Of a stretch of DNA of 64,000 nucleotides, positions 43,337-51,189 are shown piece after piece (positions within the stretch are counted from its first letter, which is position 1; each line of letters opens with the position of its first letter). Origin of the DNA: Pseudoxanthomonas sp. Root65 (lineage in GTDB: Bacteria; Pseudomonadota; Gammaproteobacteria; Xanthomonadales; Xanthomonadaceae). The position numbers and the translations under genes are program-made. The notes under the pieces are model-generated. The model was not told the DNA's origin. It made no database searches and saw only the letters and a list, made by a program, of their open reading frames with translations. The stretch lies in contig NZ_LMHA01000002.1 in the NCBI RefSeq assembly GCF_001427635.1, forward strand, positions 124,001-188,000, read 5' to 3'.

Positions 43337-44130
43337 CCGGGGCGGCGACCGCGGCATCGGTTCCGCCATCTGCGCCGCGAAGGCGGTGGCGGGTCGCGTT
43401 CGCCGGTTTGCTGGTGGTCGCCTTCTGCGGGTTCATCGCCCTCGGGGTTTGGCAGGTGCAGCGGATGGCGTGGAAGCACGACCTGATCGCGCGCGTCGAT
43501 GCGCGCATCCATGCGGCGGCCATGCCGGTGCCGTCGCGCACCCAATGGCCCGCCATCAATGAGGCGGACGACAGCTACCGTCGCGTGTCGGTGACCGGCC
43601 GTTTCCTGCCGGACGGCGCTACGCGCACGCAGGCGGTCACCGAACTCGGTGGCGGCTTCTGGCTGCTGCAACCGCTGCTAACCGAGGCCGGCGACTACGT
43701 GCTGGTGAACCGCGGCTTCGTGCCGGCCGGCGGTGCCGCGGTGCCTGCGCCGGAAGGCCGGGTGGTGGTGGAAGGCCTGCTGCGCATGAGCGAACCCGAA
43801 GGCGGTTTCCTGCGCCGCAATGCGCCGCAACAGGATCGCTGGTATTCGCGCGATGTGCCCGCGATCGCAGGGAGGCAGGGCCTGCCTGCGGAACGCGTCG
43901 CGCCGTTCTTCGTCGATGCCGACCGCGATCCGGCCGTGCGCGAGTGGCCGCGCGGCGGCATGACGGTGGTGACGTTCCGCGACCCGCACCTGTCCTATGC
44001 GCTGACCTGGTTCGGCATGGCGTTGCTGACGCTGGTGGGTGGCGGGCTGCTGGTCGCGTCGGAGCGTCGATTGCGCCATGATCGGCGCCCCGGCCGCCCC
44101 TCGGACCAGAATGTACTTCCGCCAGGCTGA
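43333..44130 (+). CDS. SURF1-family oxidase assembly protein
   Basis: The 265-residue protein shows the SURF1 layout: a helix near 20-40 (GLLVVAFCGFIALGVWQVQRMAWKHDL), a periplasmic region containing RRVSVTGRFLPDG, VLVNRGFVPA and VEGLLRMSEPEGGFLR, and a second helix at 235-255 (LTWFGMALLTLVGGGLL). SURF1 helps insert heme into subunit I of heme-copper oxidases. GTG 43333 overlaps the cyoD stop (GTGA). Its place in a quinol oxidase operon corresponds to the SURF1q type known from ba3 oxidase clusters. Confidence 0.9.
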   Translation: MTGAATAASVPPSAPRRRWRVAFAGLLVVAFCGFIALGVWQVQRMAWKHDLIARVDARIHAAAMPVPSRTQWPAINEADDSYRRVSVTGRFLPDGATRTQAVTELGGGFWLLQPLLTEAGDYVLVNRGFVPAGGAAVPAPEGRVVVEGLLRMSEPEGGFLRRNAPQQDRWYSRDVPAIAGRQGLPAERVAPFFVDADRDPAVREWPRGGMTVVTFRDPHLSYALTWFGMALLTLVGGGLLVASERRLRHDRRPGRPSDQNVLPPG

Positions 44131-45457
44131 TCCTGCCGACGACACCGACCGCGCCGCCTCGCGCCTGGATGGCTCGCACGACCGTGCCGGCGTGCGCAAC
44201 CTGCAGCAGCTGATCCAGCTGCGCTGGATCGCGGTGGTCGGGCAGGTGGCGACGATCCTGGTGGTGCAGTACGGAATCGGCATCGCCCTGCCGCTGACGC
44301 CGATGTTCGCCGTGCTCGCCGCACTGGTGCTGTTCAACCTGGCCAGCCTGGCCTGGTGCCGGCGCCATGCGCAGGTCTCGCCTGCGGCCTTGCTGGTCGG
44401 CCTGCTGGTGGACGTGGCGTCGCTGACGATCCAGCTGTACCTGTCCGGCGGCATCGGCAATCCCTTCGTGTTCCTGTTCCTGCTGCAGGTGGTGATCGGC
44501 ACCGTGCTGCTGCGCTCGCCGGGCAGCTGGGTGATCGCGGCGGCGGCGGCGCTGTGCGTAGTCGGACTGGCCGCGGTGCCGGCGCCGTTGAAGCTGGCGG
44601 TGGAGCCGGCACGCGGTCTGGCCGATCACTACGTGCAGGGACTGCTGGTGTGCTTCCTGCTGATCGCCGGCCTGCTGGTGGTGTTCATCACCCGCATCGA
44701 CGGCATCCTGCGCGAACGCGACGCGCGCCTGGCCGAGCTGCGCCAGCGGGCGGTCGAGGAGGAGCACATCGTGCGCATGGGCCTGCTGGCGTCGGGCGCC
44801 GCGCATGAACTGGGCACGCCGCTGTCCACGCTGTCGGTGATCCTGGGCGACTGGCAGCACTTGCCCACCATGGCCTCCGATGGCGAACTGCACAACGACG
44901 TGCTGGAAATGCAGGCGCAGGTGGCGCGCTGCAAGTCCATCGTCACCAACATCCTGATGTCGGCGGGCGAAACGCGCGCCGAGGCGCCCACCGAGACCAC
45001 GCTGCACGCCCTGTTCGACGAACTGGCGCATGAATGGGAACACGCGCGCAACCCAACGCGCTTCGATTACCGCAACCAGAGCGGCTTCGATCCCCGTATC
45101 GTCAGCGATGCCGGTCTGCGGCAGATGGTGTTCAACGTGCTGGACAACGCGCTGGAAGCTTCGCCGGACTGGGTGGCCATGGACGTGCGCTGCGTTGATG
45201 ACACGGTGGTGGTGGAGGTGTCCGACGCCGGTCCCGGCTTCGAGCCCGGCATCCTGCAGCGGCTCGGCACGCCGTACAACAGCAGCAAGGGGCGGCCGGG
45301 CGGTGGCCTGGGCCTGTTCCTGTCGGTCAACGTGGCGCGCACGCTGGGCGGGCGGTTGCAGGCGAGGAACCGGCCCCAGGGCGGCGCGATGGTGACGCTG
45401 ACGCTGCCGCTGGCGGCGATCGCGATCGAGGAGGACGGTGATGACGACCAAGAGTGA
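44111..45457 (+). CDS. regB: RegB/PrrB-family redox sensor histidine kinase
   Basis: The 448-residue kinase has six helices (residues 35-195) with the RegB quinone-binding motif GGIGNPF at 113-119, an H-box ASGAAHELGTPLSTL with His232 as phosphoacceptor, and a cysteine at 274 (VARCKSIVTNIL) matching the redox-active cysteine region of RegB. The ATPase domain shows NVLDNALEAS and GGGLGLFLS. It should sense the quinone pool or oxygen and phosphorylate RegA. Its ATG 44111 overlaps the SURF1 gene by 20 nt, and it overlaps regA by 17 nt, so it is part of the cyo unit. Confidence 0.9.
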   Translation: MYFRQADPADDTDRAASRLDGSHDRAGVRNLQQLIQLRWIAVVGQVATILVVQYGIGIALPLTPMFAVLAALVLFNLASLAWCRRHAQVSPAALLVGLLVDVASLTIQLYLSGGIGNPFVFLFLLQVVIGTVLLRSPGSWVIAAAAALCVVGLAAVPAPLKLAVEPARGLADHYVQGLLVCFLLIAGLLVVFITRIDGILRERDARLAELRQRAVEEEHIVRMGLLASGAAHELGTPLSTLSVILGDWQHLPTMASDGELHNDVLEMQAQVARCKSIVTNILMSAGETRAEAPTETTLHALFDELAHEWEHARNPTRFDYRNQSGFDPRIVSDAGLRQMVFNVLDNALEASPDWVAMDVRCVDDTVVVEVSDAGPGFEPGILQRLGTPYNSSKGRPGGGLGLFLSVNVARTLGGRLQARNRPQGGAMVTLTLPLAAIAIEEDGDDDQE

Positions 45458-45983
45458 GCGCCGTTTGCTGATCGTCGAGGACGATGCGGCCTTCGCGCGC
45501 ACGCTGGTGCGCTCGTTCGAGCGTCGCGGCTACCAGGTGCGCCATCTCGCCGGCGAGGACGGCATGCCGGCCTTGCTGGAGGCGTTCGCGCCGACTCATG
45601 CGGTGGTCGACCTGAAACTCGCAGGCGGTGCCTCCGGCCTATCCAGCGTGAAGCACCTGCACGACGCCGATCCGGAGATGGTCATCATCGTGCTCACCGG
45701 TTACGCCAGCATCGCCACCGCCGTGGAGGCCATCAAGCTGGGGGCGCGCCATTATTTGGCCAAGCCGTCGAACACCGATGACATCGAAGCCGCCTTCCAG
45801 CGCGCCGCCGGCGATGCCGACGTGGAACTGACCGCGCGCACCACGTCGATCAAGACGCTGGAGTGGGAGCACATCCACGAAGCGCTGGCGGCCAGCGACT
45901 TCAACATCTCCGAGGCCGCCCGACGGCTCGGACTGCACCGGCGCACACTGGCGCGCAAGCTCGAGAAGAGGCGGGTCAAGTAG
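45441..45983 (+). CDS. regA: RegA/PrrA-family response regulator
   Basis: The 180-residue regulator has a receiver domain with acidic patch IVEDD, phosphoacceptor Asp57 in AVVDLKLAGGASGLSSV, LTGYASIATAVEAIKLGA and conserved Lys in LAKPSNTDDI. The C-terminal Fis-type helix-turn-helix, FNISEAARRLGLHRRTLARKLEKR, is close to the RegA one. GAGGAGG stands before ATG 45441. With RegB it controls oxidases and other redox genes in other bacteria; autoregulation of the cyo operon is probable but not shown. Confidence 0.9.
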   Translation: MTTKSERRLLIVEDDAAFARTLVRSFERRGYQVRHLAGEDGMPALLEAFAPTHAVVDLKLAGGASGLSSVKHLHDADPEMVIIVLTGYASIATAVEAIKLGARHYLAKPSNTDDIEAAFQRAAGDADVELTARTTSIKTLEWEHIHEALAASDFNISEAARRLGLHRRTLARKLEKRRVK

Positions 45984-46155
45984 CCGCGCCGCATTCCGGC
46001 GTCGCCAGGTCTTCGCCGCTCCATCTCGCTCACGTCGCGTGCACACGGCTGTATGCGCACGCGGCCGTCCATCGGCCGGCGGCGCGGCAACTGCGTGGTG
46101 CTGCATCCAGGGTCGATCGCCCGGCGTAGGCCCTGTCGTCCCGTGCCGCACGCGC

Positions 46156-46184
46156 CGCGGGACTAATGCGTTACAGGTCCCGCG
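46156..46184. promoter_or_regulatory. perfect 8-bp inverted repeat after the regA gene
   Basis: CGCGGGAC (46156-46163) and GTCCCGCG (46177-46184) flank 13 nt including TAATGCGTTA. It lies 55 nt before the exported-protein ATG and could be an operator or leader hairpin. Confidence 0.4.
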
Positions 46185-46238
46185 CGTCCCGTGTTGAAGG
46201 TTCTTCCCCTGGGCACTTACCTCACAGGAACAGACACC

Positions 46239-46832
46239 ATGAAAACGCTTCGACTTTCCGGCTTCATCCTCGCCGTCGGCCTGCTGCCGTTGGCCGCGTC
46301 CGCCGCACCCACGGTCAACACCCTCGGCGGCGATACCCGTGTGCAGCTGTCCCCCGACCTCACCGGAGCCCTGACATCGCTGGGCGTGTCGGTGAAGGCG
46401 TCTTATCCGGCCCGCCTGCGCGGTGCCAGCGCGACGTTTCCCATTCCGGGCGGCGAACTGGACCTGGGCAGCCTGAAGGGCGAGGTCGATCATGCCGGTG
46501 GCCTGACGCTGCGCGCGGGTGCGACCGAGGTCAACCTGAGCAGTTACACCATCGACACCACCGGCACCGCACCGGTGCTCACCGGATTGGTGAAGCTCAA
46601 CGACAGCGTCCTCGGGCGGTTGCCGCTGTTCGACATCACCCTGGTCGGTGCGCCGGTGGTGCGCGGCCGGCATGCACGCGTCGGGTCGCTGCAGTTGGAC
46701 AACGCGCAGCTCACCCTCAACGGCGAGGCCGCCGAGGCGTTGAACGCGGTGTTCAACGTGTCGGCGTTCCAGGCCGGCCTGCCGGTCGGGACCGCGCGCG
46801 TGCATACGTACTTCTACGAGCCCGCGCCTTGA
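46239..46832 (+). CDS. exported protein of unknown function
   Basis: The 197-residue protein has a signal peptide (MKTLRLSGFILAVGLLPLAASA) and a mature domain rich in beta strands and Thr/Leu/Asn (LNDSVLGRLPLFDITLVG). There are no cysteines and no recognised family. AGGAAC precedes the ATG at 46239. It may be an outer-membrane or adhesin-like beta-sandwich. Its TGA stop overlaps a TTG start of the next gene, so the two may be coupled. Confidence 0.72.
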   Translation: MKTLRLSGFILAVGLLPLAASAAPTVNTLGGDTRVQLSPDLTGALTSLGVSVKASYPARLRGASATFPIPGGELDLGSLKGEVDHAGGLTLRAGATEVNLSSYTIDTTGTAPVLTGLVKLNDSVLGRLPLFDITLVGAPVVRGRHARVGSLQLDNAQLTLNGEAAEALNAVFNVSAFQAGLPVGTARVHTYFYEPAP

Positions 46833-47470
46833 GTTGCAACGCCGATCCTGCGCACCGGAGGACCTCGTCCTCCGGTGCGTCGTCCTCGCAGGCGGTGCCG
46901 CCCGTCAGTGGTTGGCGAACGCTGGTCAACGTGCTCGGCAACCAGGCGGTCTGGTTCGTGGCCGTCATCGCGGCCGGGCAGGGGCGCGCTTTGCCCGGCG
47001 TGCTGGCGGCGGCGGTGTTCGTCCTGTCGCAACTGTGGCTGGCGTCGCGACGAACGGATGAAATCCGCCTGGTCGGACTGGCCATCCTGTGCGGCCTGGT
47101 GGTGGACGGCGTGGCTTCGGCGCAGGGTTGGGTGGTCTATCGCGCCGCTTCTTTCGGCGATCTGGTGGCGCCGCCTTGGATCCTGGCGCTATGGGCTTCG
47201 CTGGCGGTCACGCTCAACAGCGCCATGCGCGCGTTGCAGTCGCGCCTGTGGATGGGAGCGCTGCTGGGCGGCATCGGCGGGCCGCTGGCGTACCTCGCGG
47301 CCGCACGTGGCTGGGAGGCGGCGCAGTTCGCCGCGCCGGCGTGGCATGGAATGGCCTGGCTCGCGGTGGCGTGGGCCATCGCGCTGCCCGCGCTGCTGTG
47401 GGTGGCGCGCACCTGGGGAAGGCGCTCGCCATCGGCCGCGCCCGGCGACGGCCGCCTTACCGCGTCCTGA
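46829..47470 (+). CDS. DUF2878-like membrane protein
   Basis: This frame gives up to 213 residues. Its hydrophobic part starts WRTLVNVLGNQAVWFVAVIAAGQG and has about six helices, typical of DUF2878; it ends with a basic tail. The likely start is TTG 46829, overlapping the previous stop (TTGA), or GTG 46895, which begins just before the family's conserved start. Function unknown. Confidence 0.72.
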   Translation: MSCNADPAHRRTSSSGASSSQAVPPVSGWRTLVNVLGNQAVWFVAVIAAGQGRALPGVLAAAVFVLSQLWLASRRTDEIRLVGLAILCGLVVDGVASAQGWVVYRAASFGDLVAPPWILALWASLAVTLNSAMRALQSRLWMGALLGGIGGPLAYLAAARGWEAAQFAAPAWHGMAWLAVAWAIALPALLWVARTWGRRSPSAAPGDGRLTAS

Positions 47471-47537
47471 GGGCGCGTTGCCGCTCGACCTGCCGGCACG
47501 CTGCCGCAGCAGGACAGGGATGACTACTGGCACATTC

Positions 47538-47560
47538 GCTATATCAAAGTTCGCAATAGC
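47538..47560 (+). promoter_or_regulatory. AT-rich operator/promoter region of the PadR gene
   Basis: GCTAT and ATAGC form an inverted repeat with a 13-nt spacer, and TTCGCTAT/TTCGCAAT repeats directly across it; TATATC could be a -10 box. The patch is much AT-richer than its surroundings and ends 40 nt before the PadR ATG, where autorepression is usual. Confidence 0.5.
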
Positions 47561-47600
47561 ATCGTCTCCAACCTAGCGGGGGTCCCGCGGAGGGGGAACG

Positions 47601-47966
47601 ATGAACGAACCTGACATCCATCTGAAGAAGTTCCAGAAAGAGCTCAGCGCCGGCACCGTGTCGCTGGCCTTGCTGGCGGTCCTGGCCCGCGCCGGTGAGC
47701 CTCTGTACGGCTACCTGATCGCCAAGCAGCTCGAACGCGTCGGCGACGGCGTGCTCAGCGGCAAGCAGAGCGCGCTTTACCCGGTACTGCGCAATCTCGA
47801 AGGCGGCGGCTTGCTGGACAGCTTCGTCGAGCCCTCGGTTGCCGGCCCGCCGCGCCGCTACTACCGCATCACCGAGCCAGGGCGCCAGACCCTGCAGTCC
47901 TGGGCCGCCGCCTGGCGCGCCACCCGCGATTCCGTCGATTCCGTGCTTGAGGGGATTCCTGCATGA
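47601..47966 (+). CDS. PadR-family transcriptional regulator
   Basis: The 121-residue protein is a PadR winged helix: FQKELSAGTVSLALLAVLARAGEPLYGYLIAKQLE, SALYPVLRNLEGGGLLDSFVEP and RRYYRITEPGRQTLQSW. PadR proteins repress small membrane or drug-response genes. Its stop region overlaps the ATG of the next membrane protein (ATGA-type overlap at 47963-47966), a common PadR-sensor pair. A likely operator lies at 47538-47560. Ligand unknown. Confidence 0.9.
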   Translation: MNEPDIHLKKFQKELSAGTVSLALLAVLARAGEPLYGYLIAKQLERVGDGVLSGKQSALYPVLRNLEGGGLLDSFVEPSVAGPPRRYYRITEPGRQTLQSWAAAWRATRDSVDSVLEGIPA

Positions 47967-48883
47967 ACACCACCACCGCTGCGGGCAGCCGCCTGCCCAC
48001 CACCATTCCCGAATACCTCGACCAGTTGCGCGCCGCCCTGGCCGGTGCCGACAAGGCCATGGTGCAGGACGCCGTCTACGACGCCGAGGAATACCTGCGC
48101 TCGGAGCTGGCCGAGAACCCCGGCCGCTCGGAAGCCGAGGTGATCGCCTCGGTCGCCGGCAGCTACGGCGCGCCGGAAGAAGTCGCCGACATCTACCGCG
48201 AAACCGAGGTCACCGTCGCAAAGGCGTTGCGTCCGCCCGTGCCGCCGAAGCGCAAGTCCGTGTTGGGCCGGTTCTTCGGCGTGGCCGCCGATCCGCGCAC
48301 CTACGGCGCGCTGTTCTACATGCTGCTGTCGCTGGCCACCGGCACGTTCTACTTCACCTGGGTCGTCACCGGCGCCAGCCTGTCGCTCGGCCTGCTGATC
48401 CTGATCATCGGCATTCCGCTGCTGCTGCTGTTCCTGATGTCGGTGCGCCTGCTGTCGCTGGTCGAAGGTCGCGTGGTCGAAGTGTTGCTCGGCGAACGCA
48501 TGCCGCGCCGTCCGCTGTACACCCAGCGCGACAAGCCGTGGCTGACGCGCTTGAAGGAACTGTTCACCGATGGGCGCACCTGGACAGCGACGCTGTACCT
48601 GCTGCTGATGCACCCGCTGGGCATCCTGTACTTCTCGGTCGCCATCACGCTGCTGGCGCTGTCGCTGGGGCTGATCGCCGCACCGGTGGCGTACTTCCTG
48701 CCGTTCGACTACGTGCTCAGCTTCGGCGACTGGAGCGTCGTCGACGACGCTCCCTGGCTGCTGCCGCTGATGTCCGTGATCGGCGTGCTCCTGCTGTTCG
48801 CCACCCTGCACCTGGCCCGCTTCATCGGCCTGTTCCATGGCTGGCTGGCCAAACACCTGCTGGTGCGCACCCCGGTGGTCTGA
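47963..48883 (+). CDS. DUF1700/putative sensor-domain membrane protein
   Basis: The 306-residue protein has a soluble N-terminal segment of 80 residues with HAAS/DUF1700-type helices (TIPEYLDQLRAALAGADKAMVQDAVYDAEEYL, PGRSEAEVIASVAGSYGAPEEVADIYRE), then a membrane sensor-type domain with about six helices (LFYMLLSLATGTFYFTWVVTGASLSLGLLILIIG). Such proteins sit next to PadR regulators and are thought to sense the membrane state or an antimicrobial signal; no activity is proven. The gene is translationally coupled to padR. Confidence 0.82.
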   Translation: MNTTTAAGSRLPTTIPEYLDQLRAALAGADKAMVQDAVYDAEEYLRSELAENPGRSEAEVIASVAGSYGAPEEVADIYRETEVTVAKALRPPVPPKRKSVLGRFFGVAADPRTYGALFYMLLSLATGTFYFTWVVTGASLSLGLLILIIGIPLLLLFLMSVRLLSLVEGRVVEVLLGERMPRRPLYTQRDKPWLTRLKELFTDGRTWTATLYLLLMHPLGILYFSVAITLLALSLGLIAAPVAYFLPFDYVLSFGDWSVVDDAPWLLPLMSVIGVLLLFATLHLARFIGLFHGWLAKHLLVRTPVV

Positions 48884-48892
48884 AGACCCGAT

Positions 48893-48999
48893 GCGGGAGC
48901 GACGTCAGTCGCGAACGAAAAGGCCGCCCTTCCGGGCGGCCTTTTTTCTGCAAGGAGGCGGCAATCCTGAAAAAGCTTCGCGACTGACGTCGCTCCTAC
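48893..48999. repeat. inverted pair of GGGAGCGACGT repeats (family A, copy 3)
   Basis: Arms at 48893-48914 and 48978-48999 are inverted copies with minor differences at their outer ends (GCGGG versus CCTAC). The 63 nt between contain a complete intrinsic terminator. Confidence 0.85.
48922..48947 (+). terminator. bidirectional intrinsic terminator inside the repeat pair
   Basis: GGCCGCCC-TTCC-GGGCGGCC followed by TTTTTT ends the PadR/sensor transcript; on the other strand the same stem is followed by TTTT, ending the PHB depolymerase transcript. It lies between the convergent genes. Confidence 0.85.
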
Positions 49000-49012
49000 A
49001 GGATGCGATGCG

Positions 49013-50260
49013 TCAGCCGGCGTACTTGGCGATGAAGTCGCGGACCTGCGGATAGACCTTCTCGCGCCAGCGGCGGCCGCTGAAGATGCCGTAGTGGCCG
49101 GCGCCTTCGACGGTGAGGTGCTGGTGGTGCGCCTTGGCGATGCCGGTGCACAGCTCGTGCGCGGCGGCGGTCTGGCCCTGACCGGAGATGTCGTCCAGTT
49201 CGCCCTCGATACTCATCAGCGCGGTCTTCTTGATGGCCGCCGGCTTGACCAGTTCGCCATTGACCTTCCATTGGCCACGCGGCAGCAGGAATTCCTGGAA
49301 CACCGTGCGGATGGTGTCCAGGTAGTACTCGGCCGGCATGTCGAGCACCGCGTTGTACTCGTCGTAGAACTTGCGGTGCGATTCGGCGTCCTGCAGGTCG
49401 CCCTTCACCAGGTCGGCGTAGAAATCCCAGTGCGACATGAAGTGGCGGCTGGGATTCATGGCGATGAAGCCGGCATGCTGCAGGAAGCCCGGATACACGC
49501 GGCGGCCTTCGCCCGGATAGGGCGAGGGCACGGTATGGATCACGTTGTTCTCGAACCACGACAGCGGATTGCGCGTGGCCAGGCTGTTCACTTCGGTGGG
49601 GCTGCTGCGCGCGTCGATCGGCCCGCCCATCATGACCAGCGATCGCGGCGTGGCTTCGCCCCGCGCGGCCATCAGCGACACCGCCGCCAGTACCGGCACG
49701 GTCGGTTGGCAGACGCTGATCACGTGCAGCTTCTCGGCGCCGATGTGGCGGATGAAGTCCTCCACGTACGCGACATAGTCGTCCAGGCTGAAGGCGCCTT
49801 CCGAGGCGGGCACCATGCGTGCGTCCACCCAGTCGGTCACGTAGACCTTGTGGTCGCGCAGCAGCGTGCGCACGGTGTCGCGCAGCAGGGTGGCATGGTG
49901 GCCGGACAGCGGCGCCACCACCAGCACCACCGGATCGTCCTTCAGCGTGGTGATCGTCTCGGCGTCGTCGGTGTAGCGCTTGAAGCGCAGCAGCCGGCAG
50001 AACGGCTTCTTGATGATCTCCTGCTCCACGACCGGAACGGTGCGGCCTTCGACCTCGACCTCGTGGATCTCCCACGCCGGCTTCTCGTAATCCTTGCCGA
50101 TGCGGTGGATCAGTTCGTTGCCGGCGGCGATGCGCTCGGCGCCCGGCACGTTGGACAACCAACTGCTCGGTGCGGAAAACATGCGTGCGTTCGCTTCGGC
50201 CATGTAGGCCAGCGGCGCCATCCATGCGCGTCCGAGTTCATGCAGTTGGTACAGGGTCAT
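49013..50260 (-). CDS. phaZ: intracellular polyhydroxyalkanoate depolymerase
   Basis: The 415-residue protein matches intracellular PHB depolymerases of the PhaZ1 type: no signal peptide, an N-terminal segment MTLYQLHELGRAWMAPLAYMAEA, and an alpha/beta hydrolase core with a cysteine nucleophile at 184 in HVISVCQPTVPVLAA rather than the usual serine. DDISGQGQTAAAHELC and HYGIFSGRRW contain the acid and histidine. It degrades stored PHB granules. No PHA synthase gene is in the window. ATG 50260 gives the family length. Confidence 0.92.
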   Translation of the reverse strand: MTLYQLHELGRAWMAPLAYMAEANARMFSAPSSWLSNVPGAERIAAGNELIHRIGKDYEKPAWEIHEVEVEGRTVPVVEQEIIKKPFCRLLRFKRYTDDAETITTLKDDPVVLVVAPLSGHHATLLRDTVRTLLRDHKVYVTDWVDARMVPASEGAFSLDDYVAYVEDFIRHIGAEKLHVISVCQPTVPVLAAVSLMAARGEATPRSLVMMGGPIDARSSPTEVNSLATRNPLSWFENNVIHTVPSPYPGEGRRVYPGFLQHAGFIAMNPSRHFMSHWDFYADLVKGDLQDAESHRKFYDEYNAVLDMPAEYYLDTIRTVFQEFLLPRGQWKVNGELVKPAAIKKTALMSIEGELDDISGQGQTAAAHELCTGIAKAHHQHLTVEGAGHYGIFSGRRWREKVYPQVRDFIAKYAG

Positions 50261-50340
50261 GGCGGTCCGGAATCCCGATTTTGGTGCACGGTGCTGCGCC
50301 GCAGCATACCGTAAAGCCGGTACCGCCGCGCGCGGCCTGT

Positions 50341-50949
50341 TCAGGTTATCGGCCGATAATCCGCCGCCTCCAGTACCGCGACATCGCCGGCCAGGCGCGG
50401 CCCCAGCCAGCAATGATTGCCGATGGACTGGAAGCCCTCGCGGTTGAAGGCCTGGCGGTACCAGGCCGCTCTGCGCGGCTGGAAACCGTCGTGGTCGCCC
50501 TCGAAGTCGTCCTCCTTGGCGAAGGTCTCCAGGAAGGCCACGCCGCCGCACAGTTCGGCCAGTCCGGGCAGGCCGCGTTTCAGCTCCCGCGTCGGCACGT
50601 AATGCAGCACGTCCGAACACACCAGCAGATCCACCGGCTCGCAGGGGCGCAGGTACTGGAAATCCTCGAAGCGCCCGTAGTGCAGGTTGCGCGTGCGCCC
50701 GAAGCGCCGGATGGCGTACTCGCTGCTGTCGAAGCCCAGGTACTGCAGCTTCGGCCGCAGCTTGAGTAGCGGCGCGCGCCAGGCGCCTTCACCGCAGCCG
50801 ATGTCCAGCACCGTGCGGATCGGCCGCTCCAGGTGGTACTCGGCCACCGCGACGGCCAACGCCACCTTGCGCGCGAGGCGTGGTGCGCCGCCGATATCGC
50901 CGTCGCGATACCAGCGCTGGAAGTAGTCGGCGTCGTAGTGTTTGGTCAT
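50341..50949 (-). CDS. SAM-dependent methyltransferase (NodS-like)
   Basis: The 202-residue protein has the class I methyltransferase opening TVLDIGCGEGAWRAPLL (SAM-binding glycines) and the FDSSEYAIRRF and DLLVCSDVLHYVP segments. It resembles NodS-like small methyltransferases. The substrate is unknown. It lies upstream of phaZ on the same strand with 80 nt between the two genes. There is no other biosynthetic gene beside it. Confidence 0.82.
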   Translation of the reverse strand: MTKHYDADYFQRWYRDGDIGGAPRLARKVALAVAVAEYHLERPIRTVLDIGCGEGAWRAPLLKLRPKLQYLGFDSSEYAIRRFGRTRNLHYGRFEDFQYLRPCEPVDLLVCSDVLHYVPTRELKRGLPGLAELCGGVAFLETFAKEDDFEGDHDGFQPRRAAWYRQAFNREGFQSIGNHCWLGPRLAGDVAVLEAADYRPIT

Positions 50950-51000
50950 GAGGCACACGAGAATCGGGGATAGGGGAGAGTGAGGCAGAAGGCTTTCGCT

Positions 51001-51101
51001 CGTCATCCCAGCGCCCGCTGGGATCCATTGTGCTGTTGCTCTTTCTGGCCCGCATAGCGACAGCAGGATCAAGATGGGTTCCAGCTTACGCTGGAACGAC
51101 G
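51001..51101. repeat. pair of hairpin repeats (family C)
   Basis: At 51001 the sequence CGTCATCCCAGCG continues into its own hairpin (CCCAGCG-CC-CGCTGGG, 51007-51022). At 51079-51096 TTCCAGC-TTAC-GCTGGAA is followed by GACGG. Both halves are versions of the CGTCATTCCAGCG element, one inverted relative to the other, about 55 nt apart. Confidence 0.7.
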
Positions 51102-51189
51102 GTCCTTCTGCCCCCCGCTGTGTTGGACAGCCCTGACGGCGGTAGCGGAGAATCCCGCCTCATCCTTCCGAGCGACGGAGCCGGCCAGC

